Shown in pieces: positions 9,025 through 15,228 of a stretch of DNA of 64,000 nucleotides (positions within the stretch are counted from its first letter, which is position 1; each line of letters opens with the position of its first letter). The DNA comes from Dysgonomonas mossii DSM 22836 (GTDB taxonomy: Bacteria > Bacteroidota > Bacteroidia > Bacteroidales > Dysgonomonadaceae), in NCBI RefSeq assembly GCF_000213575.1, contig NZ_GL892012.1, positions 1-64,000 on the forward strand. Reading direction: 5' to 3'. The position numbers were made by a program, and so were the translations under genes. The notes under the pieces are model-generated. The model saw only the letters and a list, made by a program, of their open reading frames with translations. It was not told the DNA's origin and searched no databases.

Positions 9025-11277
9025 ATGAAAGACACCCCCCAATCAAACAAAGAAGATTATAATACATACCTAGAGGAAGCTTATAGAGATAGCTTAGTAG
9101 AGTCAAGTAAACTATATCATGAGGCTAATAGTGATGACCTTTTAGATTTGGATATACCTGTAGCTATTCCTCTTTTTGATGGGCTACATTCAATCAGAAA
9201 TGCAGACATTAGAAAAGAAAAACTTTATTTAGATGAAGAGAAAAAAGATATTAGGTATTCTTATAAGAATAAAGAAGATGGCAACATAAAGAATGAAGCT
9301 ACAATATTATTAAATTCAAATGAAAAACTATTTGATGTAATAACCCAATTACCTTATGGGCTTATAGATAAGCAAGCAACAGGAATAGGTGCTACTTACT
9401 CAGAAATGCACTCTAAAAGAAACTCAATAATAGTAGTTCCAACTAGAGCTTTAGGAGAAAATAAATGTGGAAATAATCCTAACTATTTATATATAGGAAC
9501 TCAAAGACTTTCTAGGAGTGTTACTACTGATATAGAAATTAAGAATTATCTAAATAACTCTGCTATAGAGTTTAAAAAGATTATTGTTGTTGCTGATAGT
9601 CTTAAAAAACTGATAGATAATATCTTAGATTTAAATATAGATGTTTATAGAGAATATTTCTTGATGGTAGATGAGATAGACACTATTCAAGCTGACAATC
9701 ATTATAGACCTCAACTATCTAATGTAATAGACTATTATTATAGATTTAAACTTCAAAGAAGAGCTTTAGTTTCTGCAACAGTTAAAGAGTTTTCTTACCC
9801 CAAACTAAAGAGAGAACCATTAACAACAATAAAGAAAAAAGAACCTATAAAAAGAAATATAATCTTACTACACACCAATAATACAAATGAATTACTAATA
9901 GAAGAAATACAAAAGATATATTTAAGGAGTTCAGAGAATAAAATATTAATAGCCTATAATTCTTTAACAGATATCCAAGCTATAATAGCTAAATTACCAA
10001 CAGATATAAGGAATAAATGTGGTATTCTATGTAGTGAAACAAACTACAGAGATGATAGAATTGAGCCACAATATAGAGCTGAAATAAATGCAGAAGATAA
10101 CCTGTCACATGATATAACATTTATGACTTGTGCTTACTTTGCTGGACTAGATATAAGAGATACATATCACTTAATAACAGTATCTAGTACTCAATATAGC
10201 TATACAATTTTACCCATAAATAAAATGATTCAGATTCATGGTAGATGTAGAGTTAATCAAGGAATAATAAGTGATACTATTATTTACAGTACTTTAAAAG
10301 AAGCTTTTTATAGCATAAATAATTACAGAGATATATTGATAATCAAGGCAGAAAGAATAATAAATTACCTGAAAGCATCAGAAGATTTACAACAGGGTTT
10401 TAATGATTTAAAAGATATATTTGATAGAATTGAGCCTATTATTATTGATGAAGCAAATGAAGCTGTTTTTAAGGGAAAGCCAATTTCTTTAACAAGAAAA
10501 AATATTGATAAAGAGTTAGCAATAAATTATTTCAATATAGATGTATTATATGAACAGATGCTCTCTTATTCTAAATTATATTCCAATAAAAATAGCCTAT
10601 ATAACACCTTAAAAGAGAATCACAATATAACTTCTTTTGAAGATAAACAATTTAATCAAGCTACTCAAGAAAAAGAAATGAGAGAATCTGATGAGGTTAG
10701 AAGATTAAAAATTCAAACTTGTATAGAAGATTTAGCAACTATAATAATTCCTCCTACAGAAGCAAGTGTAGCCAATATAGACTTTTTATTTGAAAGAGAT
10801 TTAGAGAACAAGATTAGAACAGCAAGGAACTTTGAAAAAGACCATTATTACTCAAGAGTTAAAGAATTATATAAATATATTGATATTAATGCTTTAAACA
10901 CAAAATTACTTGAAATATGTACTAAAAATATTGTCTCATATAGAAATTTTAAAAATGCAGTTTATTTTTGGGCTTTAGAAGATAATCATCCATTTAAACA
11001 GCTAATAATAAGTAGTTTTTTGATTGATGAAAGATATTCTAGTGATGAAATTAAAGAGAAGTTGAATATTGTAGTTCATGACCAATTATTAATAAGAATA
11101 GACCAATCAAGAAGTAAACTGGTTAGTTTCTTTAAATCTATATTAGACTATACATATACAGAAGGGGTCTATAAAGTGAAAGGTTATACACCTAAACAGC
11201 TAAGAGAGCTAAATATTAGTGAGCCTAAAATTAAAATTTTAGCTAGTATACCATCAACCAAACTATTCAGATTGTAA
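9025..11277 (+). CDS. SF2 helicase-like protein with a lysine-less P-loop
   Basis: A 750-residue protein. The first 410 residues follow SF2 helicase order: motif I-like ATGIGATY (118-125), motif Ia VVPTRAL (137-143), motif II VDEID (215-219), motif III SAT (250-252), motif V-like TCAYFAGLDIRD (368-379) and motif VI-like QIHGRCR (403-409). The motif I lysine (GxGKT) is replaced by alanine, so ATP use may be altered or lost. Residues 410-750 are helical and unrecognised. It lies downstream of the nuclease gene and is followed by a strong terminator. A helicase-nuclease partnership is inferred from adjacency only. Confidence 0.8.
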   Translation: MKDTPQSNKEDYNTYLEEAYRDSLVESSKLYHEANSDDLLDLDIPVAIPLFDGLHSIRNADIRKEKLYLDEEKKDIRYSYKNKEDGNIKNEATILLNSNEKLFDVITQLPYGLIDKQATGIGATYSEMHSKRNSIIVVPTRALGENKCGNNPNYLYIGTQRLSRSVTTDIEIKNYLNNSAIEFKKIIVVADSLKKLIDNILDLNIDVYREYFLMVDEIDTIQADNHYRPQLSNVIDYYYRFKLQRRALVSATVKEFSYPKLKREPLTTIKKKEPIKRNIILLHTNNTNELLIEEIQKIYLRSSENKILIAYNSLTDIQAIIAKLPTDIRNKCGILCSETNYRDDRIEPQYRAEINAEDNLSHDITFMTCAYFAGLDIRDTYHLITVSSTQYSYTILPINKMIQIHGRCRVNQGIISDTIIYSTLKEAFYSINNYRDILIIKAERIINYLKASEDLQQGFNDLKDIFDRIEPIIIDEANEAVFKGKPISLTRKNIDKELAINYFNIDVLYEQMLSYSKLYSNKNSLYNTLKENHNITSFEDKQFNQATQEKEMRESDEVRRLKIQTCIEDLATIIIPPTEASVANIDFLFERDLENKIRTARNFEKDHYYSRVKELYKYIDINALNTKLLEICTKNIVSYRNFKNAVYFWALEDNHPFKQLIISSFLIDERYSSDEIKEKLNIVVHDQLLIRIDQSRSKLVSFFKSILDYTYTEGVYKVKGYTPKQLRELNISEPKIKILASIPSTKLFRL

Positions 11278-11280
11278 ATT

Positions 11281-11322
11281 TTGCACAAATACTTTTTTGT
11301 TTATTAACAAGTAGCTGTGCAA
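11281..11322 (+). repeat. GCACA/TACTT hairpin, copy 3
   Basis: TTGCACAAATACTT (11281-11294) pairs with AAGTAGCTGTGCAA (11309-11322) with a two-base internal mismatch. It begins right after the stop codon of the helicase-like gene. Same arms as the hairpins at 7473 and 8960. Confidence 0.5.
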
Positions 11323-11335
11323 GTAGATATTTTAG

Positions 11336-11375
11336 AAAAGCTAACAGAAAAATTAAGATTCTGCTAGCTTTTTGC
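11336..11375 (+). terminator. terminator after the helicase-like gene
   Basis: AAAAGCTAACAGAA (11336 on) pairs with TTCTGCTAGCTTTT with one mismatch and a nine-base loop, ending in a T-run. It closes the cargo transcript. Confidence 0.75.
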
Positions 11376-11588
11376 TTATGTATACTTAAGTGAGAGTATA
11401 TAAACCCTTACTTTTTTAGTAAGAAAACAAGAATCTTACTACCCTTAACAATAAAATATATATAACTAAATTATACACTTTACAAAGGTCTAGATTATAT
11501 GTCATTGGCTAAGATAACCACTAATTAACTCCCCCTCCATCTTGGAAATTGGTTTAATACCCCCTATGTTGAATCAAAATTGTAATGT

Positions 11589-11687
11589 ATGAGTAGAGGA
11601 GTTATAGAAATTTTGAATATTATAACATGGCTTATTATAATATTGATACTTATTTATGGTAGTGCAAATAAAGAGAAGAAAAAGTAA
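11589..11687 (+). CDS. possible 32-residue membrane peptide
   Basis: The frame begins MSRGVIEILN, continues with a strongly hydrophobic run of isoleucine, leucine and tryptophan (about residues 8-24) and ends in NKEKKK. That is the layout of a single-span small membrane protein with a positive tail, such as a type I toxin or a regulatory peptide. No clear ribosome-binding site is seen, so translation is unproven. Confidence 0.35.
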   Translation: MSRGVIEILNIITWLIIILILIYGSANKEKKK

Positions 11688-11809
11688 GCCATTATAAAAG
11701 TAAATTAAAAGTTACAGTTGAAAACCTACTATATAAAGGTTTAGTCCATGCCAATGTTTTAATTTAATCTTATTCTAAAGGTTATGTTTATATTCTTGAT
11801 AGAAATTCT

Positions 11810-11817
11810 TATTTTTG
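11810..11817 (+). promoter_or_regulatory. -7 element upstream of the candidate RNA
   Basis: TATTTTTG fits TAnnTTTG. Transcription from it would begin at about 11825 and run through the structured region at 11898-12098 into the lipoprotein gene at 12117. Confidence 0.4.
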
Positions 11818-11897
11818 TTTTGAATAGTAAACTATACTGAATGGATAGATAAAAAAATTAAAACATATATAATATAAAGTGTTTGCTTTATTGCTGT

Positions 11898-12098
11898 AGT
11901 TTCTCTAAATCTCCAAATTTTAAGAAAACTAACTACAAGAGTAATATAAGTAGATTCTCATGTTATAGGCATGGGCTTTCTCTTATTGTAGTTAGTAGGT
12001 GTTTGGAGATACCTGAGAAACTGATAAGGCTAGTACCATGCCTTCTTGCTTTAGATTGGTACAACAGGGATGCTGAAAACTGATTTAGAGTAAGCCTT
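11898..12098 (+). ncRNA. candidate structured RNA with pseudoknot
   Basis: Helix P1 pairs AGTTTCTC+ATCTCCAAA (11898-11917) with TTTGGAGAT+GAGAAACT (12002-12022), 17 bp around a small internal loop. Nested inside, P2 pairs ACTAACTACAA (11928-11938) with TTGTAGTTAGT (11986-11996), 11 bp. The loop of P2 holds AGGCATGG (11967-11974), which is complementary to CCATGCCT (12036-12043) downstream of P1, a long-range pseudoknot. AAGGCT (12026-12031) can also pair with AGCCTT (12093-12098). It could be a free RNA of the island or a leader of the lipoprotein gene at 12117. No known class is recognised. The strand is assumed from the neighbours. Confidence 0.5.
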
Positions 12099-12116
12099 AA
12101 AGATACTTTTACAAAA

Positions 12117-12875
12117 ATGAAAAAGACAATTTTATTCAATTTATTAGTGGTTTTAGTTTCTTGTAGCTCTAATAATGGCAATGATGAGCTATCAAAAGAT
12201 GAATTACTATCAAATACAGAATGGGTATATAATGTTAGTGAACCTATTGACAAGCCAATAGAGGAAGTGGATTTTGATAATGAATCAAAGATAAAGCAAA
12301 GCTTTCTTTATTTATCATATAATTATCCACCTATAGACCTCACTAACATTACTGTTGATAATATAGAATCAAATGAAAGTAAAGAAGATTCAACATTTAT
12401 AGGTTTAACAAAGCAAATTAAGATTAGATTCATAGAGAACCAATGTTACTATACAAATAAGGATATATTATATTGGAAGAAACTAGAGGTTAAAGAAATT
12501 TATAAGAGAGTGACATATCCAAATCAAGAAGGTAAAAATCAGAATGGAATAATATGTAGAATCTTACCTGATGGAATCTACTTGATTAATGAATCTCTAT
12601 CTTTAGATAATCCTGAAAGAAATAGATTATACCTTAAGTTAGAAAATTATGAATATAAATGGAAAGTAGGTAATAAAGTTATCTCTGAAAATGAATATAT
12701 AAAAACTAGGAATGAAACTAATTATAATTTATTATTTAAAAGAGTTGGTAATGATATTTTAATAGAAAATGATAGCCTTGAATGGAAAGGTCTTCTAAAT
12801 AGGAATAATAATTATATCACTATAGAACAAACTAGACCTAGTACTAAATATATAGGAGAGTTTAAGAGGCAATAG
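12117..12875 (+). CDS. island lipoprotein, unknown function
   Basis: A 252-residue protein with a short signal and lipobox (VLVSCSS, Cys16), so it is probably a surface or periplasm-facing lipoprotein. The rest is rich in Asn, Glu and Lys, with several NTEW/YNV-type strands reminiscent of beta-sandwich lipoproteins, but no family is recognised. It begins 18 bases after the candidate structured RNA, which might regulate it. AT content and AGA-rich arginine usage match the other cargo genes. Confidence 0.75.
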   Translation: MKKTILFNLLVVLVSCSSNNGNDELSKDELLSNTEWVYNVSEPIDKPIEEVDFDNESKIKQSFLYLSYNYPPIDLTNITVDNIESNESKEDSTFIGLTKQIKIRFIENQCYYTNKDILYWKKLEVKEIYKRVTYPNQEGKNQNGIICRILPDGIYLINESLSLDNPERNRLYLKLENYEYKWKVGNKVISENEYIKTRNETNYNLLFKRVGNDILIENDSLEWKGLLNRNNNYITIEQTRPSTKYIGEFKRQ

Positions 12876-12952
12876 TATAACCATAAAAGCTATAATTCCC
12901 TTCTAAAGTCTTCTCTCTTCAACAATCATTTTTTTAAGTGTAAATATGATTT

Positions 12953-13381
12953 ATGAAAACTTTTATAGATGAATATAACAAACAATTGGAGGATGTACAA
13001 TACATCCTTCAATATTTAAAAACATATCCTACTATCCTCTCAGATTTGAGAATTGAAGATATAATAGAACCAGATAATTTATATCAACAACAAGAAGATT
13101 GGATAAGACTAAATTTTAAATTTAAAGGTATAGAAAAGGAGTTTTTTAAACCCTATTGGCTACCAATTCAAAGAGTAAAATTTGATTATTTTATTGATAT
13201 ATCAGATAGTAATTATTCAATAATAGAAGCTTTCTTTAATTACTTTGAAAAACCATATTATTGGGAGAAGAAAATACTATTGCACTCAATAAATGATTTA
13301 CTATTAGCTGATGATAACAAACAAAATCTAAAGCAATATAAATTAGATAGTATAATAGAAAAGTATAAAGAGTATTTATAA
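12953..13381 (+). CDS. small island protein, unknown function
   Basis: A 142-residue soluble protein, acidic and aromatic-rich (for example KPYWLPIQRVKFDYFI), with no signal peptide and no recognised motif. Size and composition resemble many small cargo proteins of mobile elements, including immunity-type proteins, but nothing specific supports that. It is the last gene before the right boundary and is followed by a short hairpin at 13386-13413. Confidence 0.65.
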   Translation: MKTFIDEYNKQLEDVQYILQYLKTYPTILSDLRIEDIIEPDNLYQQQEDWIRLNFKFKGIEKEFFKPYWLPIQRVKFDYFIDISDSNYSIIEAFFNYFEKPYYWEKKILLHSINDLLLADDNKQNLKQYKLDSIIEKYKEYL

Positions 13382-13457
13382 AACTAATTTCCTATCCATT
13401 ATGTTGGGAAATTTTAGAATAAAAGTAATATTAACCAAGTTTGGTAATACAACAATA

Positions 13458-13478
13458 TTGTAAACCCACAGTAAACCA
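13458..13478 (+). repeat. GTAAACC double motif, copy 2
   Basis: TTGTAAACCCACAGTAAACCA, just inside the right boundary of the island. Compare 5064 and 13668. Confidence 0.55.
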
Positions 13479-13540
13479 TGAGTAATAGAAGTACATTTAA
13501 TATGCTGATAATATGTGCATTATTATATATTCTGAATCCT

Positions 13541-13584
13541 ACTCATAATCAGGGGGGTCCCTGGTTCAAGCCCAGGTGGGACCA
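13541..13584 (+). pseudogene. tRNA 3' fragment marking the right attachment site (attR)
   Basis: Repeats the tRNA from the anticodon loop to the end (ACTCATAATCAGG...GGGACCA). It differs by one extra G in the variable loop and by two changes that keep the T stem paired (CCTGG/CCAGG here, ACTGG/CCAGT in the intact gene). No acceptor 5' strand or D arm precedes it, so it cannot be a working tRNA. It is the expected scar at the distal end of a tRNA-integrated island. Confidence 0.8.
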
Positions 13585-13594
13585 CTTAAAAATT

Positions 13595-13628
13595 AAAGAG
13601 TTACAGTAGAAACTGTAACTCTTTTTTT
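13595..13628 (+). terminator. terminator after the tRNA fragment
   Basis: AAAGAGTTACAGT (13595-13607) pairs perfectly with ACTGTAACTCTTT (13612-13624) around an AGAA loop, followed by a T-run. It is the counterpart of the imperfect hairpin at 4993-5022. Confidence 0.8.
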
Positions 13629-13667
13629 GTTTTAATACCCTTGTTTTAGTAGTGTTTCAATGGTTTT

Positions 13668-13690
13668 TGTAAACCAACAGTAAAACCACA
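13668..13690 (+). repeat. GTAAACC double motif, copy 3 (relic integrase leader)
   Basis: TTGTAAACCAACAGTAAAACCA lies outside the tRNA fragment. The 50 bases before it (TTGTTTTAGTAGTGTTTCAA and onward) align with the integrase leader at 5040-5090, but no integrase follows. Confidence 0.6.
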
Positions 13691-13824
13691 AACAATTTTG
13701 AGGAAAGGAAAATAAATGATTTTCAAACCATCTCTTTATCAGAATATAGAAGTTAATGTCCCTGTTTTACAACCATTTTTGCTTATTTGAATAAGTACAA
13801 CGACCCTTATACTTAATGAATACT

Positions 13825-14907
13825 TTATGATTTTATATTGACCGATTCCACTGGTTGCTTCTTTACGCTATCCAAAGGCATACTGTAATATTTTACTTTA
13901 TCAAAATCTATGGCCTTCAGGTCGATGCAACGAATATTACTATTGTACATTGTTCGATAATAAATGATACAATTTCGTGTATCTGTGGCTACTGTAAACT
14001 GAGTAGCACTTGGTACATTAGCTGATGCTTTCCCCAAATCCTGTTCAGTTCCTGTTGGAATGTCAAAATTATTCAGGATATGAAATGCCTGAAAAACACT
14101 TTCTGGTGCAGACGATTGCTGCGCTGTTGTCAGTTGGAAAAAAGTAGCACGAACGAATCGAGATGGAGGAGTAAAATCACCCGGAAGTCCTAACAAGCCA
14201 GCTCCGTGTCCAAAAGCTTTCATTTGTAACGGTCCAAAATTATGTTCGGCAGGTGTGCCGGGTTGTAAATTTATATAATTATTCAAGTTTGTCCAATGCC
14301 ATTCTAAGCCGGGGGAATTAGTCAATACACCCAAAGGATTATCATAGAAGTGCATGATTTCATCTACTATCTCAAGTACGATCTGACGACCCGATGGTTC
14401 GGTGAACCGCCAATGTACAGTTGAAGAACGAGGATCAATATTCGTAACACGTATATTTTTAAGTTTTTCTTTAACTTCATCTACCGTTTCACACTCACCT
14501 AATACATAAGATACTAATTGGAAATCGGCTAAGCTCCTCTCTTTTTGGGTTGGATCGTAAGAAGGGTATTTTCCATAATTAGGGAAATAAAAGAGTCCCG
14601 CAGACAAACCTCTTTCATTTACACCTTCCACCATAAATTCCTTTTGCTCTACCGACAAGCCTATAAATCCGTATTTGCTAGTAAATTTCATTCCATCCAT
14701 TCCGGAAGGTGTAAGCGACTGAAGCTGCTGATGGCGAGGAACAACCATATACATCGTATTCATAACACTTTCGGCCCATTCAATAGTACGTGCGGGAACG
14801 ACTGTTCCATCACTACTTTTTAATGTAATACCTGTACAAGCATTTATTGACGCTTGTAATTGCAGAATAATTATAGCCAGTAAAATTAATGATTGTTTTG
14901 AGTTCAT
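13825..14907 (-). CDS. choloylglycine hydrolase/penicillin V acylase-family Ntn hydrolase
   Basis: A secreted amide hydrolase. After a signal peptide (about 23 residues, ending INA) the mature protein would begin with Cys, the family's N-terminal nucleophile, in ACTGITLKSSDG. The following VVPARTIEW segment carries the usual Arg. Later family-like stretches include VEGVNERGLSAGLFY and GVLTNSPGLEWHWTNL (with the conserved Asn). Bile salts and penicillin V are known family substrates; which is used here cannot be told. A start three codons upstream (14916) is also possible; the shorter one gives the better signal peptide. It is the first chromosomal gene after the island. Confidence 0.88.
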   Translation of the reverse strand: MNSKQSLILLAIIILQLQASINACTGITLKSSDGTVVPARTIEWAESVMNTMYMVVPRHQQLQSLTPSGMDGMKFTSKYGFIGLSVEQKEFMVEGVNERGLSAGLFYFPNYGKYPSYDPTQKERSLADFQLVSYVLGECETVDEVKEKLKNIRVTNIDPRSSTVHWRFTEPSGRQIVLEIVDEIMHFYDNPLGVLTNSPGLEWHWTNLNNYINLQPGTPAEHNFGPLQMKAFGHGAGLLGLPGDFTPPSRFVRATFFQLTTAQQSSAPESVFQAFHILNNFDIPTGTEQDLGKASANVPSATQFTVATDTRNCIIYYRTMYNSNIRCIDLKAIDFDKVKYYSMPLDSVKKQPVESVNIKS

Positions 14908-15228
14908 AGTTAACAATTTTAGTGTTTCTAATAATAGAACAATTGAAAGACAAAAACTGTTTAATGTGAAAGTTTAATTGTCTTGTATTCAGGCTGTCTG
15001 GTATTCAATCACGAATCGCTAGTATTGATAGAAAATATATTTTTTATATCCAATAGAAATTTATCAATAATATTAGAAGGAGTTAAGTCTTCACATTGGT
15101 ATACTCTTGTATTCGAAAAATTTGTGTTTTCAGACTCTTTAGTCATCAAGAGGCTTTTTTGTTTGTTACTTCTCCCTGTGATGCTCGATGGTATTATGAT
15201 ACACCACAGAGAGAAGAATATTTTATTT
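14908..15228. other. intergenic stretch of about 320 bases
   Basis: No gene is seen. Near 15170-15216 an imperfect inverted repeat (CTTCTCCCTGTG...CACAGAGAGAAG) lies just beyond the stop of the GH92 gene on the minus strand and may be its terminator, though no T-run follows. Confidence 0.5.

Larger units (their letters stand above)
11278..12116. other. 839-base island stretch without a long gene
   Basis: Holds the third GCACA hairpin (11281-11322), a strong terminator (11336-11375), a 32-codon frame for a small membrane peptide (11589-11687), a -7 promoter-like motif (11810-11817) and a candidate structured RNA (about 11898-12098). No long coding frame with family resemblance is seen on either strand. 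Confidence 0.6.
13382..13824. other. right boundary of the island and relic sequence
   Basis: Contains a weak hairpin (13386-13413), two GTAAACC double motifs (13458, 13668), the second tRNA 3' fragment (13541-13584), its terminator (13595-13628) and a stretch that resembles the integrase leader but has no integrase. From about 13715 to 13824 nothing is recognised. Confidence 0.65.

Noticed and set aside
11883-12083. 66-codon plus-strand frame and a 96-codon minus-strand frame (11963-12253)
   Set aside because: Both run across the paired regions of the candidate RNA, have odd composition and no family resemblance; the minus frame also lies opposite the lipoprotein gene.
11898-12098. Retron or group II intron as the explanation of the structured RNA
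   Set aside because: No reverse transcriptase is encoded in the island and no domain V-like hairpin is visible.
13541-13584. A second functional tRNA gene
   Set aside because: The acceptor 5' strand and D arm are absent, so it is only a 3' fragment.
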